Source: Anaeromyxobacter sp. (lineage in GTDB: Bacteria; Myxococcota; Myxococcia; Myxococcales; Anaeromyxobacteraceae). From it: a stretch of DNA of 64,000 bases. Of this stretch, positions 52,948-61,613 are shown in pieces (the first letter of the stretch is position 1; each line of letters starts with the position of its first letter). A program made the translations under genes and the position numbers. The stretch lies in contig JADKCZ010000010.1 in assembly GCA_016718565.1 (NCBI GenBank), positions 1-64,000 on the forward strand. Reading direction: 5' to 3'. The notes under the pieces are model-generated. The model worked only from the letters and a program-made list of their open reading frames with translations, made no database searches and was not told where the DNA came from.

Positions 52948-54276
52948 ATGGCTGAGTCCAATCTCAAGCTGAAGCTGAAGGAGAAGATCGAGGCGCACCG
53001 GCCCCGCATCACCAAGCTGGTGAAGGAGCACGGCAAGATCGTCATCGACAAGGTGACGATCGACCAGTGCATCGGCGGCGCCCGCGACATCCGCTCGCTG
53101 GTGACGGACATCTCCTACCTGGACCCGCAGGAGGGCATCCGGTTCCGTGGCCGGACCATCCCGGAGACCTTCGCGGCGCTGCCCAAGGTGCCGGGCTCCG
53201 ACCAGCCGTACGTGGAGGGCTTCTTCTGGTACCTCCTGACCGGCGAGATCCCCTCCATCGAGCAGACCATGGAGGTGGTGGCCGACTGGCGGTCCCGCGC
53301 CGACGTGCCCCAGTACGTCATCGACGTGCTGCGCGCCATGCCGCGCGACTCGCACCCCATGGCCCTCTTCTCGGCGGCCATCGTCTCCATGCAGCGCGAG
53401 TCGCTCTTCGCCAAGCGCTACGGTGAGGGGACGCTCAAGAAGAACGACATGTGGGATCCGATGTTCGAGGATTCCATGAACCTGCTGGCCAAGCTGCCGG
53501 TCATCGCGGCCTACATCTACCGGATGAAGTACAAGGGCGACACCTTCATCGCCCCGGATCCGAAGCTCGACTGGGGCGGCAACTTCGCCCACATGATCGG
53601 GCAGAAGAAGCCCTACGACGACGTCGCCCGCATGTACTTCATCCTCCACTCGGATCACGAGTCGGGCAACGTCTCGGCCCACACCACCCACCTGGTGGCC
53701 TCGGCGCTGAGCGACGCCTACTACTCCCTGTCGGCCGGCATCAACGGCCTGGCCGGCCCGCTGCACGGCCTGGCCAACCAGGAGGTGCTCAGCTGGATCC
53801 AGAACGTGATGAAGAAGCTGAACAACAAGGTGCCCACCAAGGAGGAGCTCAAGCAGTTCCTCTGGGACACCCTGAACTCCGGCCAGGTCATCCCGGGCTA
53901 CGGCCACGCCGTGCTCCGCAAGACCGATCCGCGCTTCACGGCGCAGAACGAGTTCTCCAAGAAGCACCTGCCCAATGACCCGCTCTTCCAGCTGGTCAAC
54001 ATGATCTACGAGGTGGCGCCGGGCGTCCTCACCGAGCACGGCAAGACCAAGAACCCGTGGCCGAACGTCGACAGCCACTCGGGCGTCATCCAGTGGCACT
54101 ACGGCGTGCGCGAGTGGGACTTCTACACGGTCCTCTTCGGCGTGGGCCGCGCCCTCGGCGTGCTCGCCAACATCACCTGGGACCGCGGCCTGGGCGGCGC
54201 CCTGGAGCGCCCCAAGTCGGTCACCACCGACATGCTCGAGAAGTGGGCCGAAGAGGGTGGCCGCAAGCTCGACTGA
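52948..54276 (+). CDS. gltA: Citrate synthase, eukaryotic (mitochondrial) type
   Basis: 442 residues. The wording is that of mitochondrial citrate synthases rather than E. coli GltA: HSDHESGNVSAHTTHLVASA, GLAGPLHGLANQEVLSWI with the first catalytic His, PGYGHAVLRKTDPRF with the second, VDSHSGVIQWHYGV with the Asp, and FGVGRALGVLANITWDRGLG. It condenses oxaloacetate and acetyl-CoA at TCA cycle entry. GGAGG precedes ATG 52948; a terminator follows. Geobacter also has a eukaryotic-like citrate synthase, so this type is known in the former Deltaproteobacteria. Confidence 0.93.
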   Translation: MAESNLKLKLKEKIEAHRPRITKLVKEHGKIVIDKVTIDQCIGGARDIRSLVTDISYLDPQEGIRFRGRTIPETFAALPKVPGSDQPYVEGFFWYLLTGEIPSIEQTMEVVADWRSRADVPQYVIDVLRAMPRDSHPMALFSAAIVSMQRESLFAKRYGEGTLKKNDMWDPMFEDSMNLLAKLPVIAAYIYRMKYKGDTFIAPDPKLDWGGNFAHMIGQKKPYDDVARMYFILHSDHESGNVSAHTTHLVASALSDAYYSLSAGINGLAGPLHGLANQEVLSWIQNVMKKLNNKVPTKEELKQFLWDTLNSGQVIPGYGHAVLRKTDPRFTAQNEFSKKHLPNDPLFQLVNMIYEVAPGVLTEHGKTKNPWPNVDSHSGVIQWHYGVREWDFYTVLFGVGRALGVLANITWDRGLGGALERPKSVTTDMLEKWAEEGGRKLD

Positions 54277-54303
54277 CCGTCGGCCAGCCGACCTGTCACG
54301 TTC

Positions 54304-54340
54304 CGGGAGCCGCCTCGAGCTGGGGCGGCTCCCGCCGTTT
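54304..54340 (+). terminator. Terminator after citrate synthase
   Basis: CGGGAGCCGCC/GGCGGCTCCCG (54304-54314 with 54324-54334), an 11-bp stem with a nine-base loop, followed by CCGTTT. The short T tract makes it a weak intrinsic terminator. Confidence 0.65.
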
Positions 54341-54410
54341 GGGGGGTGGCCAGCCCGCGCCGAAATAGCCGGCCTGGCCGCCCGTAGACCCCGCCGAACG
54401 GAGGAACACG

Positions 54411-54752
54411 ATGCTCTGCCCCTACTGCCGTACCGAGAACCGCCCCGGCTCGACCCGCTGCGCCTCCTGCACCAGCTGGATGGTGGAGCGCCAGCCGGTG
54501 CGCGAGTGGACCCGCCCGCGCGACGGCGCCATGCTCGGCGGCGTGGCTCGGGGGCTGGCCCTCCGCTTCGGCCTGCCGGTGGTGGCGGTCCGCCTGGGCT
54601 TCATCCTGGCCACCGTCCTGGCCCTCTGGGGCGTGGTCGTCTACGTGGCGCTCTGGCTGCTCATGCCGCAGGAGCCGCTGGCGCTGCCGGCCGGCCCGGC
54701 GCGGCCCGAGCCGCAGGGCGCCTCGCCCGGCGGGCCCCTCGCCCCGGGCTGA
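54411..54752 (+). CDS. PspC-domain membrane protein with zinc ribbon
   Basis: 113 residues. An N-terminal zinc ribbon (C3, C6, C17, C20) is followed by a PspC domain (DGAMLGGVARGLALRFGLPV) with a hydrophobic stretch about 64-84 (LGFILATVLALWGVVVYVAL). PspC domains take part in envelope-stress responses. No pspA is adjacent, so the regulatory link is unknown. The ATG has GGAGGAACACG upstream. Confidence 0.8.
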   Translation: MLCPYCRTENRPGSTRCASCTSWMVERQPVREWTRPRDGAMLGGVARGLALRFGLPVVAVRLGFILATVLALWGVVVYVALWLLMPQEPLALPAGPARPEPQGASPGGPLAPG

Positions 54753-54824
54753 GCGCCGGGCCGCGCCTGGTAGGTGCGGAGCCCACCCCCAGGGCAGTTC
54801 ACGCCCCGTCGCAACTGGGGCAGA

Positions 54825-55226
54825 ATGCCCGGGATGCCAGCCCCAGCCTCGCCCTTCCGCGTCCTCCTGGTCGACGACGAACCGGTCATCCGCGAGCTCG
54901 TGCAGGCGATGCTGGAGGGCGGCGGCGTCGAGGTCCGCTGCGTGGAGGACGGCGGCAAGGCCGTCCCCGAGGCCATCGCCTACCGCCCCGACCTGGTGCT
55001 GCTCGACATCATCCTGCCGGGCCTGGACGGCCTCTCCGTGCTCCGCCTGCTGCGCGCCGACCCGAGCTTCGCCACCACGCCCATCTACATGCTGACGGCG
55101 CGGGTCCGCCCCACCGATCACGCCGCCGCCTCCCGGGCCGGCGCCAGCGGCTACATCCAGAAGCCCTTCAAGGGCCAGGCGCTCCAGGAGCTGGTGGAGG
55201 ACCTGCGCCGCGCCGCCAGCCGCTGA
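54825..55226 (+). CDS. Single-domain response regulator
   Basis: 133 residues from ATG 54825 (GGGG four bases upstream); ATG 54834 is an alternative. Receiver motifs VLLVDDEPVIREL, Asp in LVLLDIILPGLDG, and GYIQKPFKGQ. No output domain and no kinase neighbour. Confidence 0.85.
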   Translation: MPGMPAPASPFRVLLVDDEPVIRELVQAMLEGGGVEVRCVEDGGKAVPEAIAYRPDLVLLDIILPGLDGLSVLRLLRADPSFATTPIYMLTARVRPTDHAAASRAGASGYIQKPFKGQALQELVEDLRRAASR

Positions 55227-55322
55227 GCCGGAGGCCCGCGGCGCACCCGGCCGTTCCTTGACTGGCCCGGGGGCCGCGGGTAGCGTCCTCCACTCCCGGA
55301 TTCTCGAAAGGAGCTCACCGCC

Positions 55323-55634
55323 GTGCGGTCCCTCCTCGCCCTCCCCGTGCTCGCGCTGCTCGCCGGTTGCGGTCCCGTCCAGTCCTCCCGGGCCCTCGTC
55401 GCGGCCGACGTGGAGATCGAGGGCGCCCGGTCCGCCGGCGCGGCCACCGCCGCCCCCTACGAGCTGACCGCCGCCGAGGCCTACCTGCACAAGGCGCGCG
55501 AGCAGTCCGGGTACGCGCAGTACGAGTCGGCCACCACCTTCGCCACCCGGGCCGCCGAGCTGGCCAGGGAGGCGCACAAGAAGGCCGCGGCCGCCACCCC
55601 GGCCCGCGCGCCCGGCGCCGAGGGCACGCCGTGA
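55323..55634 (+). CDS. Lipoprotein with DUF4398-like domain
   Basis: 103 residues from GTG 55323, preceded by AAAGGAG. Lipobox LLAGC, cysteine near 16. The mature helix-rich part (YELTAAEAYLHKAREQSGYA, then FATRAAELAREA) matches DUF4398, common in myxobacterial lipoproteins next to OmpA proteins. Overlaps the next gene by GTGA, so the two are probably made and located together at the outer membrane. Confidence 0.75.
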   Translation: MRSLLALPVLALLAGCGPVQSSRALVAADVEIEGARSAGAATAAPYELTAAEAYLHKAREQSGYAQYESATTFATRAAELAREAHKKAAAATPARAPGAEGTP

Positions 55635-56794
55635 GCCGCCGCCTGGCGCTGGCGACCGCCCTGGCGGCCCTCCTGGGCTGCGCCACCGGCGGCAAGCTGG
55701 TCCGGACCGCCGAGGCGGTGCAGGGCGACCTGGAGAAGGCCCGCAAGGGCGGCGCGCTCCGCTGCGCGCCCCGGGAGCTGGCGCTGGCCGAGGCCAACCT
55801 GGACTTCGGCCGGGTCGAGATCGACGCCGGCAACGCCTCGCGCGCCGGCGCCCACCTGCGCCAGGCCGAGCAGAGCGTCAAGAAGGCGCTGGAGCTGTCG
55901 CGCGCCTGCGGCCCGGCCCAGGTCACCATCCGCGAGCCGAAGGCGCCGGCCGCGCCGGCGGTGGTGATCATCGACAAGGTGGACACCGACCGCGACGGCG
56001 TGGCCGACCTCGACGACCGCTGCCCCGAGGTGCCGGGCCTGCCGGCGCTGGGCGGCTGCCCGGACGGCGACGGCGACGGGCTGCTCGACGCCGAGGACGC
56101 CTGCCCGGCCCAGCCCGGGCCGCGCGAGGCCCAGGGCTGCCCGGTGGCCAAGGACTCCGACGGCGACCTGCTGCAGGACGACATCGACCGCTGCCCGCTC
56201 GACCCGGAGGACGGGGACGGCTTCCAGGACGAGGACGGCTGCCCCGACCCCGACAACGACGGCGACGGCATCGTGGACAAGATCGACGCCTGCCCGGCCA
56301 CGCCCGGCCCCATCGAGAGCCGCGGCTGCCCGGTGCTCGACCGCGACAAGGACGGGGTGCTCGACGACGCCGACCGGTGCCCGGACGAGGTGGGCGTGGC
56401 GCCGGACGGCTGCCCGAAGAAGTACTCGCTGGTGGAGGTGAAGAAGGACCGCATCTCCATCAAGCAGCAGGTCCACTTCGCCTCCGCCAAGTGGAAGGTG
56501 CTGCCCACCTCCTTCCCGCTGCTCGACCAGGTGGCCCAGGTCCTCCGGGACTACCCGGGCATGCGGGTCTCGGTGGAGGGGCACACCGACACGGTGGGCG
56601 CCGAGGGGCTGAACGTGAAGCTGTCCCAGGCGCGCGCCGAGGCGGTGCGGGACTACCTGGTGAAGAAGGGGGCCGACCCGGCCCGCCTCGAGGCCATCGG
56701 CTTCGGGCCCGCCAGGCCCATCGCGTCCAACAAGACGGCGCCGGGCCGCGCCAAGAACCGGCGCACCGAGTTCCGCATCATCTCGATGGAGTGA
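55631..56794 (+). CDS. OmpA-family lipoprotein with thrombospondin type 3 repeats
   Basis: 387 residues. Signal peptide and lipobox LAALLGC. An N-terminal DUF4398-like helical region (20-105) is followed by acidic DxDxDG repeats with paired cysteines (DTDRDGVADLDDRCP, DNDGDGIVDKIDACP and others, about 115-260) that bind calcium. A C-terminal OmpA domain (VSVEGHTDTVGAEGLNVKLS, RRTEFRI) should bind peptidoglycan. It likely links the outer membrane to the wall. Coupled to the DUF4398 lipoprotein upstream and followed by the GAF gene after four bases. Confidence 0.9.
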   Translation: MSRRLALATALAALLGCATGGKLVRTAEAVQGDLEKARKGGALRCAPRELALAEANLDFGRVEIDAGNASRAGAHLRQAEQSVKKALELSRACGPAQVTIREPKAPAAPAVVIIDKVDTDRDGVADLDDRCPEVPGLPALGGCPDGDGDGLLDAEDACPAQPGPREAQGCPVAKDSDGDLLQDDIDRCPLDPEDGDGFQDEDGCPDPDNDGDGIVDKIDACPATPGPIESRGCPVLDRDKDGVLDDADRCPDEVGVAPDGCPKKYSLVEVKKDRISIKQQVHFASAKWKVLPTSFPLLDQVAQVLRDYPGMRVSVEGHTDTVGAEGLNVKLSQARAEAVRDYLVKKGADPARLEAIGFGPARPIASNKTAPGRAKNRRTEFRIISME

Positions 56795-56798
56795 CCAC

Positions 56799-57812
56799 AT
56801 GCCCCGCTTCGAGGTCTTCGTCCCGGCGGCGCCGCCGAAGGTGCCCATCGACCTGACCCTGCGGATCGACGCCGAGCACTGGCTGGCGGCCCTCAAGGCC
56901 GGCCTGCAGCGCCTCGGCGACGCGCAGATGGCCAACAACGTCCTGTGCGACATCCAGGGCGACGGCTCGATCCACGTCACCGACCCGGACAGCGGGCGCG
57001 TCTTCCGCATCCTGGAGCTGCCGCAGCCGGTCATGACCGCGCCGCCGGCGCCGCCGCCCGTGGCGCCGGCCGCGGTGGCCGCCCCGGTGCCCCGGCCGCC
57101 CCCGCCGCCCTCCGCGGCGCCTCCCCCGGTGGCGCCGCCCCCGGCGGCGCCCCGGCCCGCCGCGCCGCCGCAGGCCGTCACCCCGCCGCCGCCGGTGCTG
57201 ACCCGCCGCCCCTCCTCCCAGGTGGACCGGGTGGAGGTGGCCAAGGAGCCGACCGCCCCGCCGAGCAAGCCCATCGGGCGCATCACCCAGGTGCTCCGCT
57301 CCGAGGACGTGCTGGCGGAGCTCTTCATGGAGGTCTCGGAGCTGGCCGCCATCCACGACCGGAAGCAGGGGCTGACCTTCCTGCTCGACCTGGCGGTGCG
57401 CACCATCGGCTGCGAGGCCGGGTCGGTGCTGCTCACCGAGCTCGGCGCCCTCGACCTGTCCTTCGAGGTGGCGCGCGGCCCCACCGCCGACAAGCTGCTG
57501 GCCCTGGGGCTCAAGGTCCCCATGGGCGTGGGGGTGGTCGGCTTCTGCGCCCAGGAGAACGTCTGCCTGGCGGTCTCCGACGCCGAGAAGGACCCGCGCT
57601 TCTACCGGGCGGTCTCGCAGGCGGTGGGCTACCAGACGCGCTCGCTGCTGTGCGCGCCGGTGGCCCAGCGCGGCGTGGTGCTGGGGGCGCTGGAGGTCCT
57701 GAACAAGAAGGGCGACCAGCCCTTCGGCCAGAAGGACCTGGCCATCCTCTCCTACCTGGCGACCCAGGCGGCCGCGTTCCTGGAGCGGCTCAGCCCAAAC
57801 CCCTTCAGGTGA
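56799..57812 (+). CDS. GAF-domain protein
   Basis: 337 residues. The N-terminal 75 residues (LTLRIDAEHWLAALKAGLQR) form a small domain of unknown type. A long Pro/Ala linker (80-150) leads to a GAF domain at about 180-330 (EAGSVLLTEL, GVGVVGFCAQENVCLAVSDA, LCAPVAQRGVVLGALEVLN). No output domain is attached, so it probably senses a small molecule and works through protein contacts. It follows the OmpA gene by four bases. Confidence 0.8.
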   Translation: MPRFEVFVPAAPPKVPIDLTLRIDAEHWLAALKAGLQRLGDAQMANNVLCDIQGDGSIHVTDPDSGRVFRILELPQPVMTAPPAPPPVAPAAVAAPVPRPPPPPSAAPPPVAPPPAAPRPAAPPQAVTPPPPVLTRRPSSQVDRVEVAKEPTAPPSKPIGRITQVLRSEDVLAELFMEVSELAAIHDRKQGLTFLLDLAVRTIGCEAGSVLLTELGALDLSFEVARGPTADKLLALGLKVPMGVGVVGFCAQENVCLAVSDAEKDPRFYRAVSQAVGYQTRSLLCAPVAQRGVVLGALEVLNKKGDQPFGQKDLAILSYLATQAAAFLERLSPNPFR

Positions 57813-57833
57813 GCGGCGGCGCGCCGGCCGGGC

Positions 57834-58883
57834 TCACTCGCCGTCGCCGGGCAGGTCGGGCTCGTCCTTCATGAGCTCGCGGAGCACCACCGTGGCGTAG
57901 GCGCCGGAGGGCAGCTCGAAGCGGGCCAGGTAGCCGTCGCCGGCCGCCTCCAGCGCCGGCTCGACGTGCAGCCGCGCCGCCCGGCGGGTCCCCTCGGCCT
58001 CGCCGCCGCCGCGGGCGAAGTCCTGCAGGGCCACCCCCTCCGCCACCAGCAGCCGGGCCTCGCGCGCCGCCGGCTCGCCGGCCGCGGCCTTCATCTTGGG
58101 CCCGAACATGGGGCCGGCCGGGCTCACCTCGAAGCGGGCCACCCGCGCCGCGTCGGCCTCCGGGTCCTCGCACAGGAAGAGCCCGCCGGTGTCGAGCTTC
58201 TTCAGGACGTCCCCGGCCAGCGCCGCCGCGAACAGGCCGTCGGACACCCGCTCGGCCAGCCAGCGGTTGAAGAGGGAGGACTGGAAGGCCGAGAGGGCCA
58301 GCCGCCGCAGGAACCGGTCCCGGCCGGCGCGGCGGGCCTCGGCGGAGGGCTCGGGGGAGAGCAGCTCGCGCCCCAGCGTGGCGGTCTGGCCGCCGGCGCC
58401 GAAGCGCTGCGGCCCGAAGTAGTTGGGCAGGCCGGTGGCGGCCAGCCGGGCGGCGCAGGCGCGGGCCAGCGCCAGGTCGCCGCCGCGCACCACCACCTGG
58501 AAGGCGTTGCCGCGGGCGTGGCCGGGCCGCAGCTTGTTCTGGTGGCGGGACACGGTGAGCACGCGGTAGCCCTCGCCGGCCAGCGCCGCCGGGTCGGGGT
58601 CGCGCGCCACCGGGAAGCTGAGCCACTGCGAGGTGACCGCGGCGCGGTCCTTGAGGCCGGCGTAGCCGGCGTCGCGCTCGGGGACGCCCAGGGCCAGGGC
58701 CAGCGCCCGCAGCACGTCGCGGGTGGTGCGGTCGCGCTTCTCGACCCGCAGGTAGAGGTGGGGACCGGCGCCGCAGGGCAGGTAGGCGGGCACCTCGTCC
58801 ACCCGGAAGTCCTCCGGGGCGGCCTTGAGCCGGCCCCCCGACCCGGGCAGGCCGGCGGTGGCGAAGGGCAGGGGCCCGGTCAC
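57834..58883 (-). CDS. truD: tRNA pseudouridine(13) synthase TruD
   Basis: 349 residues. N-terminal FRVDEVPAYLPCG and catalytic D79 in GYAGLKDRAAVTSQW are diagnostic; PNYFGPQRFG follows in the middle. It modifies U13 of tRNA-Glu in E. coli. GTG at 58883 overlaps the stop of the DUF4388 gene, placing truD third in a coupled three-gene run with unrelated functions. Confidence 0.92.
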   Translation of the reverse strand: MTGPLPFATAGLPGSGGRLKAAPEDFRVDEVPAYLPCGAGPHLYLRVEKRDRTTRDVLRALALALGVPERDAGYAGLKDRAAVTSQWLSFPVARDPDPAALAGEGYRVLTVSRHQNKLRPGHARGNAFQVVVRGGDLALARACAARLAATGLPNYFGPQRFGAGGQTATLGRELLSPEPSAEARRAGRDRFLRRLALSAFQSSLFNRWLAERVSDGLFAAALAGDVLKKLDTGGLFLCEDPEADAARVARFEVSPAGPMFGPKMKAAAGEPAAREARLLVAEGVALQDFARGGGEAEGTRRAARLHVEPALEAAGDGYLARFELPSGAYATVVLRELMKDEPDLPGDGE

Positions 58884-60163
58884 TCCGCGACCAGCCCCTC
58901 GAGCAGCGGCAGGCGCTGCTTCACCAGCGCCCCCAGCCGCTCGTCGGCCTCGCGGGGGATCCGCTCGCCCGCCAGGTACAGGTAGAAGAAGAGCAGCTCG
59001 CGCAGCGCGTCCATGAGCAGGCGCGGCGCCTCGAGGGCCGGGTCGGCCGGCGCCCCAGGGCCCCCCCGCAGCGCCGCCAGGTTGGCCTGCAGCAGCGCCA
59101 GATCGAGCCCGCCATCCTCCCCGGGCACCACCCGCCGGAAGAGCGGCGAGAAGGGGGTGCGCGCGTCGGTGAGGTGGGCCCGCACGGAGGCCAGGAAGGC
59201 CGGCGTGTGCTCCGGGGTCACCGCGGCCGCCACGGTGCGCAGGAGCTCGTCCATCCCCGCGGCCACGGCGGCCACCTGCCCGGCCCGGTCGCTGGCCGCC
59301 GGCGCCGGCCCGGCCACGGCCTCCAGGTAGCCGGCCTCGGCCAGGTGGTAGAGGATCTTGGTGGCGTCGAACTCGCCGAGGTGGGCGGCGGTGGCCACCT
59401 GCGCCACGGTGCGCCGCCCGTCCACCAGGGCCAGCAGCTGCTGCTCGACCGCCTTGAGGGTGACCGGCCGGCGGGGCTCGCGCCGGCGCAGGAAGGCGCC
59501 GGGCCCGGGGATGCGGGCCCGGAAGAGCGAGAGCTCGTCGATGCGCCGGATGCCGTCCATCAGCAGCGTCTGGGTGGAGACGGCCAGCGGCGCGCCCGCC
59601 CGCTCGCCCGGCGCCTCCTCCTGCAGCCAGAAGATGCCCTCCTTGGTGAGCAGGATGGCGTGGAAGACCGCCGTGACCTGCTCGTGGAAGCACTTCCACA
59701 GGTCGCTGGCGGAGAGGTGGCCCAGGTCCACCAGCGCCTTGCCCAGGGGACGCCCGGCCCGGGCGGCCTCGGCCAGCTGCGCCTCGGTGACGTGGCCGAG
59801 GGAGACGGCCACCTCGCCGATGCGCTCGCCCGGCACCGAGGAGGAGGCGCTGCGCACCTCGCCGTCCTTGAAGGCCACCGACCGCTCGGCGCCGCTGGAG
59901 GCCACGGTGAGCAGGCCGGAGAGGCGCGACTGGTGCACGAAGCCGATGAAGTCGGCGATGGGGAAGCCGGACAGGTCGCCGCTGACGGTGACCCGCTGCG
60001 CGCCGGGGGGCCCGCCGGCCACGGGCTGGCGGCGCGCCAGCAGCAGGTCGGGGGCGGTGGGCAGGAGGGCGAAGCGCCCGGCCCGGTCGGCCAGGGCGCG
60101 CCGCACCAGGTCGCCGCTGGGGGCCACCCGCCCGTGCGGGTCGATGTCCAGGTAGCCGGTCAC
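58880..60163 (-). CDS. DUF4388 (PATAN) domain protein
   Basis: 427 residues. Residues about 55-200 form a DUF4388 domain (VSGDLSGFPIADFIGFVHQS, then SGLLTVAS and FKDGEVRSASS) with the LGxxT repeat-like segment GHVTEAQLAEAARAGRPLGK. About 240-280 looks like a winged helix (VTLKAVEQQLLALVDGRRTV, FDATKILYHLAEAGYL). The C-terminus is helical. No receiver is attached. GTG at 60163 overlaps the DsbA-like gene stop. Role in signalling is inferred from the family. Confidence 0.75.
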   Translation of the reverse strand: MTGYLDIDPHGRVAPSGDLVRRALADRAGRFALLPTAPDLLLARRQPVAGGPPGAQRVTVSGDLSGFPIADFIGFVHQSRLSGLLTVASSGAERSVAFKDGEVRSASSSVPGERIGEVAVSLGHVTEAQLAEAARAGRPLGKALVDLGHLSASDLWKCFHEQVTAVFHAILLTKEGIFWLQEEAPGERAGAPLAVSTQTLLMDGIRRIDELSLFRARIPGPGAFLRRREPRRPVTLKAVEQQLLALVDGRRTVAQVATAAHLGEFDATKILYHLAEAGYLEAVAGPAPAASDRAGQVAAVAAGMDELLRTVAAAVTPEHTPAFLASVRAHLTDARTPFSPLFRRVVPGEDGGLDLALLQANLAALRGGPGAPADPALEAPRLLMDALRELLFFYLYLAGERIPREADERLGALVKQRLPLLEGLVAE

Positions 60164-61158
60164 TCCCGGGCCGCCTCCGGCTCGCAGCGCCAGCCGCCGT
60201 GCCGCCGCCACGCCTCCTCGTCCTGCAGGGTGAACTCCAGCATCCACTCGGAGAGGTCGGGCAGGGTGAGGCGGCGGCCGTCGAAGAAGAGGGTGGGGGT
60301 GCCGCGCAGGCCTGCGGCGCGCGCCTCGGCCTGCGCGGCGCGCACCCGCGGCAGGAGGCGGCCCGAGGCCAGCGCCGCGGTCAGGTCGTCGCCGTCCTGG
60401 CCGAGGTCGTTGGCCCAGCCGGCCATCACCACCGGCGAGGCGCGCGGGTTGCCGAAGATCTGGTCGTGCAGCGGCCAGAAGATGCCCTTCTCGCGGCCCC
60501 ACTCGGCGGCCTGGGCGGCCTCCAGCGCGTTGGGGTGGCTCTCGATGGGGAAGGGCTTGTAGTGCAGCTTGAGCCGCCCGGGCCGGTCCTCGACGAACTT
60601 CTCGAGCTGGGGACGGAAGACCTGGCAGTAGGGGCAGGTGAAGTCGGAGAACTCCACCACCGTGACGGTGGCGTCAGGCTGGCCCAGGGGCGGGCCGTAG
60701 CCGGCCACGTCGAGCGTGGCCCGCTTCCCGGGCTCGAAGGAGGCGTAGTAGGCGGTGATGACCTTGCCGAGGTCGGCCTGGCTCACCCCGGCCCCCGCCA
60801 GGCGGACCGCCAGCCGGGCCATGCGCGGGGCGTGCGGGCAGCTGGCGTGGCTGCGCAGGTCCTCCGCCACGGTGTGCGGGCAGCCGCAGGAGCAGTAGGC
60901 CTCCCTGGCCCAGGCGGCGACCACGGCCCGCTGCGCCGGGGCGAGCGAGTCGAGGGGGATGCCGGGGAGGAGCCCCTCGGGCGTGGTGGGCGCGGGCCCG
61001 GCCAGCGCCGCCGCCTCGGCCGCCGCCGGGGCAGGCGGCGGGGGGGCGGGGGCGAAGGCGGCGGGTGGGGTGGCGCAGGCCGCGAGGGCCAGCGCGAGGG
61101 CGGGCGCGAGGGCGGGCGCGAGGGCGGGGCGGCGGGTGCAGGCTGGGCTGGGTCTCAT
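60160..61158 (-). CDS. DsbA-like thioredoxin-fold lipoprotein
   Basis: 332 residues. Lipobox LALAAC with C28 as lipid anchor. A small N-terminal cysteine cluster (CSCGC at 89-93 and C107 in HASCPHA) precedes a DsbA/thioredoxin domain with active site CPYC at 175-178 (FSDFTCPYCQVFRP) and the cis-Pro loop LRGTPTLFFDG. It probably acts as a periplasmic thiol oxidoreductase or isomerase. The extra Cys-rich segment could bind metal or serve as a redox relay. ATG at 61158; REP-like repeats lie upstream. Confidence 0.82.
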   Translation of the reverse strand: MRPSPACTRRPALAPALAPALALALAACATPPAAFAPAPPPPAPAAAEAAALAGPAPTTPEGLLPGIPLDSLAPAQRAVVAAWAREAYCSCGCPHTVAEDLRSHASCPHAPRMARLAVRLAGAGVSQADLGKVITAYYASFEPGKRATLDVAGYGPPLGQPDATVTVVEFSDFTCPYCQVFRPQLEKFVEDRPGRLKLHYKPFPIESHPNALEAAQAAEWGREKGIFWPLHDQIFGNPRASPVVMAGWANDLGQDGDDLTAALASGRLLPRVRAAQAEARAAGLRGTPTLFFDGRRLTLPDLSEWMLEFTLQDEEAWRRHGGWRCEPEAARE

Positions 61159-61263
61159 CGGGAGGGCGTCCGTGCGAAGGGGGAAGGATGGTAGCACGCG
61201 ACCTGTGGAGGGGGACCCGGGGGACCGGTACCGGAGCTCGAAGCTGAACCCGACCCCGGGCGG

Positions 61264-61309
61264 CCCCCTCACCCCGGCCCTCTCCCCCAGCAAGCTGGGG
61301 GAGAGGGTG
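61264..61309. repeat. REP-like palindrome, copy 2
   Basis: The 30-base palindrome at 61278-61307 (14-bp arms around AA) and its left flank CCCCCTCACCCCGG are identical to copy 1 at 31317-31367. Confidence 0.85.
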
Positions 61310-61320
61310 AGCAACAAGCT

Positions 61321-61553
61321 CGCCCCCGACCCCGACCCCGACCGCGGGTTCAGCTCTCCCTCTCCCCTCCGGGGAGAGGGCCGGGGTGAGGGGCACCGCG
61401 ACGACCTCGACCTCGACCTCGACGTTGCGCTCTCCCTCTCCCCTCCGGGGTGAGGGGCACCGCGACGACCCCGACCCCGACCGCGGGTTCAGCTCTCCCT
61501 CTCCCCTCCGGGGAGAGGGCCGGGGTGAGGGGCACCGCGACGACCCCGACCCC
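61321..61553. repeat. Tandem REP-like units with GACCCC/GACCTC hexamers
   Basis: Three units share CTCTCCCTCTCCCCTCCGGGG and GCACCGCGACGACC. The first (61328-61406) and third (61467-61545) are identical over 79 bases, 139 bases apart. The middle unit lacks 12 bases (AGAGGGCCGGGG). GACCCC and GACCTC hexamers fill the joints. The arms TCTCCCC/GGGGAGA could form hairpins. No gene is seen in 61159-61613. Confidence 0.85.
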
Positions 61554-61613
61554 TCACCCCCCCACCTTTGCTCCCCGCCCCCCCGCCGTGCTTCTCTCCG
61601 CCCCGAACCCCCG

